Below, piece after piece: positions 4,692-11,766 of a stretch of DNA of 11,766 bases. How positions within the stretch are numbered: position 1 is the stretch's first letter; each line of letters opens with the position of its first letter. Where the stretch lies: the NCBI GenBank assembly GCA_002329405.1, contig DCTE01000182.1, forward strand, positions 4,499-16,264, in the 5' to 3' direction. This DNA is from Ruminococcaceae bacterium UBA1448. Its GTDB lineage: Bacteria > Bacillota > Clostridia > Oscillospirales > Ruminococcaceae. Position numbers and translations under genes: made by a program. The notes under the pieces are model-generated. The model was given only the letters and a program-made list of their open reading frames with translations, had not been told where the DNA came from and did not search any database.

Positions 4692-7313
4692 ATGCAAATT
4701 TCTAAAATGCGTGTCAATCATATCGAAAATCCGCTTGGGTTTGCAACTGACCTGCTGACCCTCTCCTGGGTTGTCAGTTCGACCGGTAAAAGACAGACCG
4801 GTGCCCGGGTCGAAATCGCCGCTGATGCAGATTTTCAGCAGATCCTCTCGGATTCGGGGATGCGGGAGGATGTCTCCGGCATTGCCTATAACCCGGAGAT
4901 TGCGCTTGCGCCCCGTACCCGTTATTACTGGCGGGTAACGGTGCAGGCAGATAATGGCGACAGCTGTACTTCGGATACCGCCTGGTTTGAAACCGGCAAA
5001 CGGGATGAAGAATGGACCGCCCAGTGGATTGCTGCACCGTTCGATCAGGAAGTTTCCCCGCTGGTCAAGACAGTTTTCTCCGGTAAGGACGTCGTATCGG
5101 CCAGGGTTTACCTTTGCGGCCTGGGCAGCTACGAGCTGTATATGAACGGCGAAAAGGTTTCGGGCGACCTGCTCGCGCCCGGTCATCACAGCTATGACCT
5201 GTGGCTCCAGTCGTTTGCCTATGATATCACCCCGTTTATCAAAGAAGAAAACGCGCTGGGCGTGATGCTGTCGGCTGCCTGGTATAAAGGCCGCTTTGGT
5301 TTTGACGGTGGTTTTACCAATATCTATGGCGACCGGATGCGGATGATCGCTGAAATCCATCTGAAGTATGCCGATGGAAGCGAAAAGGTAATTCCGACTG
5401 ACAGTGACTGGCTGTGTAAGCCTTCCGCTGTTGTGAAAAGCTCGATCTATTACGGCGAGGATTTTGACGCGCGGCTGTACGACCCGGATTGGGCGCTGCC
5501 CGGCGGCGAAGGCTGGGTAAAGGCTGAGGTTGTTGAAAATGACCTGGGTGAACTGCATGACCGCTACAGTCTGCCGGTTCTGGTGCATGAACAGTTTGCA
5601 CCGGTTGAGATAATTGATACCGTTAAAGGTGAGAAGGTGCTGGACTTCGGCCAGAATATGACCGGATGGGTCGAGATGGACCTGCCGGCAATGGAGCCGG
5701 GAAGCAAGGTTGCACTTTATTACAGTGAAATCATGCAGGACGGCTGTTTCTACCGGGATAACCTCCGTACCGCTGAATGCCAGTATACCTATATTTCCGA
5801 CGGCAAACCGGCACATGTCCGCCCCCACGGCACCTATTTTGGCTTCCGTTTTGTCAAAGTGGAGGGAATCGACCCTGAAAAGGTAACTTTCACTGGCTGT
5901 GCAATCCATTCGGATATCGAACGGACTGGCTGGATTGAAACGGATGACCCCCGTCTGAATCGGCTGGTGCTCAACGCCCTCTGGGGCCAGAAGGGCAACT
6001 TCCTGGATGTCCCGACCGATTGCCCGCAGCGTGATGAACGGATGGGCTGGACAGGTGACGCGCAGATCTTTGCGGGAACTGCCTGCTTTAATATGTATAC
6101 TCCGGCGTTTTACGCAAAATATATGGAAGACCTGATGCGGGAACAGAAACCGCTTGAGGGCGGCATCCCGTTTGTCATCCCGGTTATCAAACCCAAATCA
6201 AAATCCAATGCAGACGGTGCCCCGAATATGTTTGCAATGAACCACTCTTCTACTGCATGGGGAGACGTCGCCTGCGTACTGCCCTGGACGCTGTACAGCT
6301 ACTATGGCGACAAGGAGATGCTCAGACGGCATTATCCCGCGATGAAGGGCTGGGTCGATTATATTCGCCGCCAGGATGAGCAGAATGGCGGCAAACGTCT
6401 GTGGCAGACCGGGTTCCATTTTGCCGACTGGCTGGCACTGGACAATTATAAAGACCCGGATTCCCCTGTCGGTGCAACCGATGCCTATTATATTGCGTCT
6501 GCCTATTATTCCTACTCCGCTTCGCTGGCTGCAAAAGCTGCAAAAGTGCTTGGACTTGAGCAGGACGCCGCAGAATATCAGAAGCTGTCGGATGAAGTAC
6601 GTGCCGCAATGCTGAAAGAGTACTTCACCCCCAATGGCCTGTGTGCGATCAATACCCAGACGGCACGTGTTGTTGCCCTCTATTTCGGCATCGTCCCTGA
6701 AGAGATGCAGGTCCGCCAGCTGGAAGACCTCAAGGGGCTGCTGCGTGTTCCGATGGACCATCGTGCCATGATGGCAGGGGAACAGCCGCCTTATCCGCCT
6801 AAGGTCGAACTGACCACCGGTTTTGTTGGGACGCCTTATCTCTGCCCGGCTCTGTCCCGGTTCGGAGATCTGATGGACGCTTACAGCTTACTGCTGAAGA
6901 CCGATTATCCCAGCTGGCTGTATGAAGTTTCGATGGGTGCAACCACCGTATGGGAACGCTGGAACTCGGTGCTGCCGGACGGCCACATCAGCGGTACCGG
7001 CATGAATTCGCTCAACCATTACGCTTACGGTTCAATTGTAGAGTGGATGTACCGGTATATGTGCGGATTGAATGAGGCGGAGCCTGGATTTAAGAAGGTT
7101 CGTTTCCAGCCCTGTCCCGACCCGGAAAACCGTGTCGGTAAAGCGGAGATGGTTTATGATTCTGCCTCTGGCGAATACCGCTGCGGATGGGAAAAGACGG
7201 ATGCCGGTTATGTATACAACCTGACCGTTCCGTTTGACTGTGAAGCGGAAGTCATCCTGCCAGGTGGTACACGTCAGACTGTTGGTGCAGGCAGTTACAG
7301 TTTTACTGAATAA
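4692..7313 (+). CDS. Alpha-L-rhamnosidase, glycoside hydrolase family 78
   Basis: The 873-residue enzyme should release terminal alpha-L-rhamnose from glycosides such as plant flavonoid rhamnosides or pectin-derived oligosaccharides. Domains in order: a fibronectin-type III-like start (about 1-100, with TRYYWRVTVQA and WFETG), an N-terminal beta-sandwich (about 110-300, with YELYMNGEKVSG and LAPGHHSYD), a jelly-roll domain (about 305-415, with VLDFGQNMTGWVE), the (alpha/alpha)6 catalytic barrel (about 420-775), and a C-terminal beta domain. The catalytic signature DCPQRDERMGWTGD runs from D443 to D456, with E449 the likely general acid; GATTVWERW places a second acidic residue at E755, where the family has its base. 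There is no signal peptide, so it should be cytoplasmic and need a transporter encoded elsewhere. The ATG has AAAGGA 8 bases upstream. The gene stands alone between its promoter and a terminator, with a LysR gene following. Exact substrate cannot be read from the sequence. Confidence 0.93.
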   Translation: MQISKMRVNHIENPLGFATDLLTLSWVVSSTGKRQTGARVEIAADADFQQILSDSGMREDVSGIAYNPEIALAPRTRYYWRVTVQADNGDSCTSDTAWFETGKRDEEWTAQWIAAPFDQEVSPLVKTVFSGKDVVSARVYLCGLGSYELYMNGEKVSGDLLAPGHHSYDLWLQSFAYDITPFIKEENALGVMLSAAWYKGRFGFDGGFTNIYGDRMRMIAEIHLKYADGSEKVIPTDSDWLCKPSAVVKSSIYYGEDFDARLYDPDWALPGGEGWVKAEVVENDLGELHDRYSLPVLVHEQFAPVEIIDTVKGEKVLDFGQNMTGWVEMDLPAMEPGSKVALYYSEIMQDGCFYRDNLRTAECQYTYISDGKPAHVRPHGTYFGFRFVKVEGIDPEKVTFTGCAIHSDIERTGWIETDDPRLNRLVLNALWGQKGNFLDVPTDCPQRDERMGWTGDAQIFAGTACFNMYTPAFYAKYMEDLMREQKPLEGGIPFVIPVIKPKSKSNADGAPNMFAMNHSSTAWGDVACVLPWTLYSYYGDKEMLRRHYPAMKGWVDYIRRQDEQNGGKRLWQTGFHFADWLALDNYKDPDSPVGATDAYYIASAYYSYSASLAAKAAKVLGLEQDAAEYQKLSDEVRAAMLKEYFTPNGLCAINTQTARVVALYFGIVPEEMQVRQLEDLKGLLRVPMDHRAMMAGEQPPYPPKVELTTGFVGTPYLCPALSRFGDLMDAYSLLLKTDYPSWLYEVSMGATTVWERWNSVLPDGHISGTGMNSLNHYAYGSIVEWMYRYMCGLNEAEPGFKKVRFQPCPDPENRVGKAEMVYDSASGEYRCGWEKTDAGYVYNLTVPFDCEAEVILPGGTRQTVGAGSYSFTE

Positions 7314-7329
7314 TTTGCTGTTTGTTTAG

Positions 7330-7370
7330 GCGGGCAGCCGGCTGGAATTTTCCGACCGGTGCCCGCTTTT
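7330..7370 (+). terminator. Intrinsic terminator of the rhamnosidase gene
   Basis: GCGGGCA (7330-7336) pairs with TGCCCGC (7360-7366). After a one-base bulge (7337), CCGG (7338-7341) pairs with CCGG (7356-7359). A short T-run (7367-7370) follows. It starts 16 bases after the stop codon. Confidence 0.75.
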
Positions 7371-7389
7371 GTCGGTTTGGAGAGACAAT

Positions 7390-7418
7390 TTGTTTTTTCA
7401 CCGGGGAAATGGTAAAAT
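7390..7418 (+). promoter_or_regulatory. Likely promoter of the LysR-type regulator gene
   Basis: TTGTTT (7390-7395), a 17-base spacer and TAAAAT (7413-7418). A start near 7425 gives a leader of about 23 bases with AGGAGG 7 bases before the ATG. The -35 is a weak match. Confidence 0.6.
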
Positions 7419-7447
7419 AATGTCAATACACGACAGGAGGTGCAGCA

Positions 7448-8338
7448 ATGGAATTACGGGTGCTTCGGTACTTTTTGACGGTCGCGCAGCAGGAAAATAT
7501 CACCAGAGCGGCGGAAATCCTGCATGTCACACAGCCAACCCTCAGCCGGCAGCTCGCTCAGATTGAGGAAGAATTGGGAATTCGGCTGTTTGAAAGGGGT
7601 AAAAGGAAAATTGTACTGACCAATGAGGGTATTCTGCTCTGCCGCCGGGCAAGAGAGATACTGGAACTGGTGGATAAAACAGAAAAAGAATTGGTCGAAC
7701 AGGAATCAGTAGTGGAAGGCACCATATCAATCGGCTGTGGAGATGTAAAGACGGTTAATCTGCTGGCGGAGATGATACAGTCCTTTCACCAGAAATATCC
7801 TGCGGTACGGTTTGAAATGTGTACAGCGGCTGCCGACTACGTCCGTGAACAGATGGAACGCGGCCTAATTGATATCGGACTTTTGCTGGAACCGGTCAAT
7901 CTGGAAAAATATGATTATGTTCGGCTCAAAGAAGAGGAACAGTGGGTTGCAATGCTGCATCCCGACGCACCGCTCGCCCGGCAGCAGTCAGTAACCGCCC
8001 GTGAGCTGAGAGATATTCCGTTGATTCTTCCCACCCGTCCTGATATGCAGAATGAACTGGCCAATTGGTTTGGAGAGGATATCTCCAGCCTGAATATTCT
8101 GTGTACTTCCAATCTGCCGTCGGTTAGCTGTATATTGGCATATCACCGGCTTGCATGTGCGATTATTATTGCAGGTTCTATATCGTTAATGGATGAGAAG
8201 AAGATTATCTCACGCCCGTTGTCTCCGGCGTTGACCACCAATTGTCTTTTGGTTTGGAAAAGGCATCAGCCATTTGGAGTTGCGGTGTCTAAGTTTATTG
8301 AACATGTAAAAAGCTATACTGAACAATTGACAACATAA
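7448..8338 (+). CDS. LysR-type transcriptional regulator
   Basis: The 296-residue protein is a DNA-binding regulator that normally acts as a tetramer and responds to a small effector. The N-terminal winged helix-turn-helix is at about 1-60 (MELRVLRYFLTVAQQENITR, then AAEILHVTQPTLSRQLAQIE and LFERGKRKIVLT), the best-conserved part of the family. A linker helix follows at about 62-88, then the effector-binding domain (about 90-290, starting EGTISIGCGD). Length is typical. The start has AGGAGG 7 bases upstream. It lies between the rhamnosidase and the MATE pump genes, all on the plus strand. LysR genes more often sit divergent from their target, but the palindrome-rich region just before the MATE promoter makes the pump a plausible target. 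The rhamnosidase operator has no matching sequence near this gene's own promoter, so a link to rhamnose use is not supported. Confidence 0.93.
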   Translation: MELRVLRYFLTVAQQENITRAAEILHVTQPTLSRQLAQIEEELGIRLFERGKRKIVLTNEGILLCRRAREILELVDKTEKELVEQESVVEGTISIGCGDVKTVNLLAEMIQSFHQKYPAVRFEMCTAAADYVREQMERGLIDIGLLLEPVNLEKYDYVRLKEEEQWVAMLHPDAPLARQQSVTARELRDIPLILPTRPDMQNELANWFGEDISSLNILCTSNLPSVSCILAYHRLACAIIIAGSISLMDEKKIISRPLSPALTTNCLLVWKRHQPFGVAVSKFIEHVKSYTEQLTT

Positions 8339-8371
8339 ATCATGCTTGAAACGCATGAATTAATATTAATT
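8336..8371. promoter_or_regulatory. Overlapping palindromes upstream of the MATE promoter (candidate regulator site)
   Basis: TCATGC (8340-8345) and GCATGA (8353-8358) form an inverted repeat with a 7-base gap; TAA/TTA extends it past one A-A mismatch. It runs into AATTAATATTAATT (8358-8371), a perfect 14-base palindrome centred at about -50 from the predicted MATE start. LysR regulators often bind AT-rich dyads at this distance. The first element also lies right at the LysR stop codon. Confidence 0.4.
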
Positions 8372-8379
8372 ATAGGTAT

Positions 8380-8408
8380 TAGACATAGTATGTTGTATCG
8401 TTTATAAT
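8380..8408 (+). promoter_or_regulatory. Sigma-A promoter of the MATE efflux gene
   Basis: TAGACA (8380-8385), a 17-base spacer and a consensus TATAAT (8403-8408). Transcription should begin near 8415, inside the left arm of the terminator hairpin at 8409-8460. Confidence 0.75.
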
Positions 8409-8460
8409 GTAAGTGTAGGCAGGAGGATGCGGTATCTTCCGATCTGCACTTACTTTTTTT
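8409..8460 (+). terminator. Strong intrinsic terminator after the LysR gene, overlapping the MATE leader
   Basis: The outer stem pairs 8409-8419 with 8443-8453 (11 pairs, two of them G-U). A 2x2 internal loop leads to an inner stem GGAGGAT/ATCTTCC (8422-8428 with 8434-8440). Seven T residues (8454-8460) follow directly. It should stop transcripts reading through from LysR. RNA started at the MATE promoter near 8415 lacks the first six bases of the left arm, leaving the six bases before the U-run unpaired, so it should pass more easily. Confidence 0.8.
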
Positions 8461-8510
8461 ATGGATGAAAAGCCGGGCTGCACTGATATCGAAAGGATTG
8501 GTGGATATTT

Positions 8511-9836
8511 GTGTTTTCCAATCAGGCACTGAAAAAATTGCTGATTCCGCTGGTGATTGAACAGATTCTGGCCATGCTGGTCGGGATGACAGACACACTG
8601 ATGGTATCCTCCGCAGGTGAAGCGGCGGTATCCGGTGTCGCGCTGGTTGATATGGTGAACTTTTTGATGATCACCATTCTGACGGCAGTCGCAACCGGCG
8701 GCGCGGTTATTGTGTCCCAATACCTCGGGAGCAGGCAATCAGATAATGCAGAAAAATCCGCGGGTCAGCTTGTGATGATCTCGGCTGCGATTTCTCTTGC
8801 CATTATGGCGATCTGCCTGCTGTTTTGCCGTCAGCTGTTACAGCTGCTGTTCGGCACGGTAGAAGCAGATGTTATGCAGGCAGCGATGACTTATTTTCTG
8901 ATTACTGCATGTTCCTTTCCGATGCTCGGAATTTATAATGCTTCGGCGGCGTTGTTTCGCTCTGCCGGAAAAACAGATATTACAATGTATATCTCACTGC
9001 TGATGAATACAGTCAACATTATTGGCGACTTTATCGGGGTACAGCTGCTTGACGCGGGGGTCGCCGGCGTAGCGGTTCCGACGCTGATTTCCAGGGGATT
9101 GGCGGCTGTTGTAATTACAGCGCTTGCCTTCCGGGAACGGAATAGCATTGTGCTTCGCTGGAAAAATATCGTCTGCTGGGACGCACCATTGCTCGGCAGG
9201 ATTCTGCGTATTGCTGTCCCGAACGGAATTGAAAATGGTTTGTTTGCATTGGGACGGGTGCTGGTGACCAGTATTGTTTCCCAGTTTGGTACTGTACAGA
9301 TCGCCGCAAACGGAGTCGCCAACAGTATTGACCAGATTGCGATTGTAGTTGTCAATGCTGTAAATTTGGCCATTATTACAGTAGTGGGACAGTGTATCGG
9401 TGCCGGAGAGCCTGACCAGGCGCAGTTTTATACTAGAAAGCTGATGAAGATTTCCTACCTGTCGACCGGTATCCTGGGTGGAGTTGTCTGTGCAGCGCTG
9501 CCGTTCATTTTACGTTTTTATCAGCTGTCCGACAGCACGATGTGGTATGCAGCAGTTTTGATTATCATGCACAACATTCTTGCCTTTTTGCTGCATCCGA
9601 CGTCGTTTAATCTCGCCAACAGCCTGCGGGCGGCGGGAGATGTCCGTTTTACGATGTATACGGGAATATTGTCTATGATGATATTCCGGCTTGGGTCTGC
9701 CGTATTGTTTGGCATTGTGCTGAATTTGGGCATTATCGGGGTCTGGATTGCGATGGGAATGGATTGGCTGGCAAGATCGGCTGCCTTTTCTGTTCGGTAT
9801 GCGGGTGGCAAATGGCGGACGATTCGGAGTATTTGA
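8511..9836 (+). CDS. MATE family multidrug/toxin efflux transporter
   Basis: The 441-residue membrane protein has the size and pattern of MATE antiporters: 12 predicted helices in two homologous halves (about 1-205 and 225-430). These pumps export drugs, dyes or metabolites using a sodium or proton gradient. The first helix carries a conserved proline (P13), and its end has GMTDTLMVS, matching the G-x-x-D-T region of the family; the second half repeats the pattern with IAVPNGIENGLFALGRVLV. Loop sequences such as ASAALFRSAGKT and NSLRAAGDVRF match the family's conserved 'G/RAAGD' turns. The start is GTG at 8511, with GGTGG 6 bases upstream; no other start fits, since an in-frame TGA lies at 8484-8486. 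The gene lies 172 bases after LysR and has its own promoter. Substrate is unknown. Confidence 0.92.
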   Translation: MFSNQALKKLLIPLVIEQILAMLVGMTDTLMVSSAGEAAVSGVALVDMVNFLMITILTAVATGGAVIVSQYLGSRQSDNAEKSAGQLVMISAAISLAIMAICLLFCRQLLQLLFGTVEADVMQAAMTYFLITACSFPMLGIYNASAALFRSAGKTDITMYISLLMNTVNIIGDFIGVQLLDAGVAGVAVPTLISRGLAAVVITALAFRERNSIVLRWKNIVCWDAPLLGRILRIAVPNGIENGLFALGRVLVTSIVSQFGTVQIAANGVANSIDQIAIVVVNAVNLAIITVVGQCIGAGEPDQAQFYTRKLMKISYLSTGILGGVVCAALPFILRFYQLSDSTMWYAAVLIIMHNILAFLLHPTSFNLANSLRAAGDVRFTMYTGILSMMIFRLGSAVLFGIVLNLGIIGVWIAMGMDWLARSAAFSVRYAGGKWRTIRSI

Positions 9837-9848
9837 CAACAAAAATCC

Positions 9849-9880
9849 GGCAGGTCTGATTACAGAACCTGCCAGTTTTT
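9849..9880. terminator. Two-way intrinsic terminator between the MATE and surface-protein genes
   Basis: GGCAGGT (9849-9855) pairs with ACCTGCC (9867-9873). TTTTT (9876-9880) follows on the plus strand; on the minus strand the stem is followed by GGATTTTTG. It lies 12 bases after each stop codon and serves both converging genes. Confidence 0.85.
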
Positions 9881-9885
9881 ATCAC

Positions 9886-11568
9886 TTATTGCAGCCATGC
9901 GCCGTCTGCGCCAACCCGGTAACCGTCCGGTGTCGTTGTATTGGTCAGCATTCTACCGTCGGAACCAAAATAGTACCATTTGTTTCCTTCCTGTATCCAG
10001 CGGTCATAGACCATTGCACCGGAACCGGACAGATAATACCATTTGCCGCCGTCTTTGACCCAGCCAGTTGCCATCTGGCCTTCCGAGTAAAAATAGTACC
10101 ATTTTCCATCCGCCAATTTGAGCCAGCCGTTTTCCATCCGCTTGCCAGAGCCGCCGAACCAGTACCAGGTGTTGACGAGCTTCAGCCAGCTGGACTCATA
10201 CCGTGTCCCATCGGGACGCAGATAATACCAGTTGTCGTAATCTTCGATCCACTGGTTTCTCGCCATCTTGCCGTCAGATTTCAGATAGCAGTATTTTCCA
10301 TCCTTCAGCCGCCAGCAGTTGACGACACCTGCGCCGTTGTCGTTGAGATAATACCATTCGCCGCCTGCTTCATACCAGCCGCTCTTGAGCATATTACCTT
10401 TTTCGTCATACAGATAGGCTTTGTCCTCCCGGTAGGTGACGGTGTTTTTGCTGGCCTGTCCTTCGGTCAGGAGCAGCCGACCGTCAGTGCGGTCGAAAAT
10501 GTAAATGGTGCCATTCAAGATGGTGGTACCGCTGCATCTGCGGCCTTCCTGATCCAGATAATATTTACTGTTTCCCTGTTCCAGCCACTGATTTTTCAGC
10601 ATTTTTCCATCGGCTCCCAGGTATCGGTAGATGCCGTCTTCCCCGTACAGCCAGCTGTTGACGCGGGCGGTGCCGTCCTCGTCCAGATAGTACAAGTCTT
10701 CATCCAGCTGGTACCACTGTCCGGTGATCATCCTGCCGATTTCATTATAGATATATATTTCGCCATTCTGCCGGACAAGGCCGCGGTTGGCGGAAACTTC
10801 TTCCATGTCCATCGCTTGCCAGATTGGTACTCCGTTGACTGATTCTGTGGTGGAGACGATCATGTCGTTGGGCAGTGTGCTGGTGACGGCTCCTGTACGG
10901 TCAAAGGTAAAAGATGTACTTTTTTCCTTATAATTTTCGGTGAAATAGTTGTATACCCCGGATTCTGTTACAAGGGCGGAATCATGCCTGTCAGAAAGAA
11001 GATAGACCTTACCATTTTCGCAAACCCACCCGTTGCTGACGGCACCGTCTTTTGCAATAAAGCAGGTGAACGTGGTTGTGGTATCATTCTGGATGACCTG
11101 GATTGTTTTCAGTCCACAGGATCTCTGTGTTTTCCCATCATAGATTTCATCCGGCGTCAAAAAGTTGATCTGTGCCCATCCGCTGATCACGTTTTCCCAG
11201 GTCGCGCCTTCCCCGGAGACAAAACGGCAGGTCACCTTTCCATTTTCCATATAGAAAAAGCAGTGATCAAAATATTCTCCTCGCCCAGCCGTCTGGTTTT
11301 TGACCAGGTCACCGTCCGGCAATACGACTGTCAGGTTATGCTTAAATTTAGCAAAAGCGTCAGCAGTGATGCTGGTCACAGATTCGGGAACAATCATGAC
11401 CTGTGCATCGGTATCCTGGATAGAGTCTGCATCAATTTCCCGGGTACCGGATGGGAAAGAAACATCGGAAAGGGAAACAGAAGCCGCCGCAAATGCAGCC
11501 TGCGCTGGAGTAGCAGCGAGAAGGGCTGCCAGAAGAATAGATAGCAAAATGCGGCGAATTTTTTTCAT
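9886..11568 (-). CDS. Secreted surface protein with C-terminal cell-wall-binding repeats
   Basis: The 560-residue protein begins with a Sec signal peptide (basic MKKIRR, hydrophobic core, likely cut near AQA at 22-24 or by residue 29). Residues 56-85 resemble one BspA-type leucine-rich repeat (VMIVPESVTSITADAFAKF). Residues 95-265 match no family I recognise. The C-terminus is built of YG/W cell-wall-binding repeats: three at 284-347, two degenerate units at 348-396, then seven consecutive repeats of exactly 21 residues at 397-543, each with a leading W, a WYY-like aromatic cluster and a G-x-M turn. The end, PDGYRVGADGAWLQ, is a usual terminus for this class. Such repeats hold proteins non-covalently to the envelope, through choline or other teichoic-acid groups in known cases. 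The ATG has AAGGAGTG about 8 bases upstream. No enzyme domain is visible, so it may be an adhesin or structural protein. Its upstream region holds four ACAGTT motifs. Confidence 0.88.
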   Translation of the reverse strand: MKKIRRILLSILLAALLAATPAQAAFAAASVSLSDVSFPSGTREIDADSIQDTDAQVMIVPESVTSITADAFAKFKHNLTVVLPDGDLVKNQTAGRGEYFDHCFFYMENGKVTCRFVSGEGATWENVISGWAQINFLTPDEIYDGKTQRSCGLKTIQVIQNDTTTTFTCFIAKDGAVSNGWVCENGKVYLLSDRHDSALVTESGVYNYFTENYKEKSTSFTFDRTGAVTSTLPNDMIVSTTESVNGVPIWQAMDMEEVSANRGLVRQNGEIYIYNEIGRMITGQWYQLDEDLYYLDEDGTARVNSWLYGEDGIYRYLGADGKMLKNQWLEQGNSKYYLDQEGRRCSGTTILNGTIYIFDRTDGRLLLTEGQASKNTVTYREDKAYLYDEKGNMLKSGWYEAGGEWYYLNDNGAGVVNCWRLKDGKYCYLKSDGKMARNQWIEDYDNWYYLRPDGTRYESSWLKLVNTWYWFGGSGKRMENGWLKLADGKWYYFYSEGQMATGWVKDGGKWYYLSGSGAMVYDRWIQEGNKWYYFGSDGRMLTNTTTPDGYRVGADGAWLQ

Positions 11569-11584
11569 TACGTGTCACTCCTTA

Positions 11585-11707
11585 ACAGTTATGTTATATC
11601 GTAGAGAGCGAAAAACAATTTCATAATCAATAAATAAAACAGTTTGAAATAGATATTATAAACAGTTGAAACGTAGAATTCACAAATTATTCAAAAGTAC
11701 AGTTCGA
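11585..11707 (+). repeat. Cluster of four ACAGTT elements upstream of the surface-protein gene
   Basis: ACAGTTATG (11585-11593), ACAGTTTGA (11639-11647), ACAGTTGAA (11662-11670) and ACAGTTCGA (11699-11707) all lie on the plus strand within 123 bases. Each matches eight of nine positions of the LytTR half-site consensus. The middle two sit in a longer imperfect repeat, AAACAGTT-GAAA, with a 23-base period, close to but not equal to the usual 21-22. ACAGTTCGA shares the CAGTTCG core with the site at 274-282. Confidence 0.5.
11655..11685 (-). promoter_or_regulatory. Possible promoter of the surface-protein gene
   Basis: Minus-strand TTGTGA (11685-11680), a 19-base spacer and a consensus TATAAT (11660-11655). 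The spacer is longer than optimal, and one ACAGTT element lies inside it. A start near 11648 would give a leader of about 80 bases. The rest of the 198-base flank to the window edge is AT-rich and shows no gene. Confidence 0.4.
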
Positions 11708-11766
11708 GATTGGAAGAACTTACAGAAAAATTCCGTCTGTTTTGTATAAAAGTCTGACCCACTGGT

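Noticed and set aside
4614..5909. Minus-strand open frame of 431 codons opposite the rhamnosidase N-terminus
   Set aside because: Shadow of the GH78 gene; the peptide has no coherent domain and its end runs through the rhamnosidase promoter.
8409..8510. Guanidine-type (ykkC or mini-ykkC) riboswitch before the efflux gene
   Set aside because: The hairpin loops lack the ACGR signature of mini-ykkC, and the leader is too short for ykkC; the element is better explained as a terminator.
8461..8532. Small open frame of 23 codons overlapping the MATE start, as a leader peptide
   Set aside because: It begins right after the terminator T-run and has no ribosome binding site.
9748..10842. Plus-strand open frame of 364 codons opposite the wall-binding repeats
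   Set aside because: It overlaps the MATE gene end, crosses the two-way terminator and owes its length to the repeat structure of the opposite strand.
1..11766. CRISPR arrays, tRNA or rRNA genes, insertion sequences, toxin-antitoxin pairs or phage defence genes
   Set aside because: None seen on either strand: no regularly spaced repeats, no cloverleaf-like segments, no transposase or nuclease motifs.

Overview
The window reads as chromosome from a low-to-mid-GC Firmicute, most likely a gut clostridium of the Oscillospiraceae/Ruminococcaceae kind. The signs are AAAGGA/AGGAGG ribosome binding sites, sigma-A promoters with 17-base spacers, a LytTR/GHKL two-component pair, a DUF4349 lipoprotein and a surface protein with YG/W-type cell-wall-binding repeats. 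Genes look about half GC, while the spaces between them are AT-rich. The taxonomic call is inference. There are no tRNA or rRNA genes, no CRISPR array, no insertion sequence and no sign of a phage.

Layout. (1) Positions 1-1732, all minus: a promoter, a LytTR response regulator, a soluble GHKL histidine kinase 3 bases behind it, an intrinsic terminator, then the first 64 codons of an ABC transporter that runs off the left edge. (2) 1868-2887, plus: a DUF4349 lipoprotein, divergent from the response regulator, with two hairpins in its 3' flank. (3) 3033-4020, plus: promoter, prephenate dehydrogenase (tyrA) and a two-way terminator shared with (4), 4024-4515, minus, a Cys-rich DUF3795 protein with its own promoter. 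(5) 4551-7370, plus: a candidate operator, promoter, a cytoplasmic GH78 alpha-L-rhamnosidase and a terminator. (6) 7390-9880, plus: a LysR-type regulator, then a MATE efflux pump whose promoter sits directly against the terminator of the regulator gene; a two-way terminator closes the unit. (7) 9886-11568, minus: a secreted protein with cell-wall-binding repeats. The last 198 bases hold its upstream region.

How the parts may work together. The kinase has no membrane input domain, so it probably receives its signal from a partner. The best regulatory clue is a pair of 9-base direct repeats with exactly 12 bases between them (253-282), just upstream of the ABC transporter. This is the geometry of LytTR-domain binding sites and lies at about -45 to -74 from a promoter that has an extended -10 and no clear -35. 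It suggests that the regulator encoded here activates the transporter. A weaker pair lies upstream of the regulator's own promoter, and four copies of the same core (ACAGTT) cluster upstream of the surface-protein gene. LysR and MATE form a second likely regulator-target pair. TyrA, the DUF3795 protein and the rhamnosidase look like independent single-gene units.

I found no wholly new system. The points most worth a second look are the candidate LytTR sites, the promoter/terminator overlap before the MATE gene, an 18-pair hairpin in the 3' flank of the lipoprotein gene, and the large operator upstream of the rhamnosidase.
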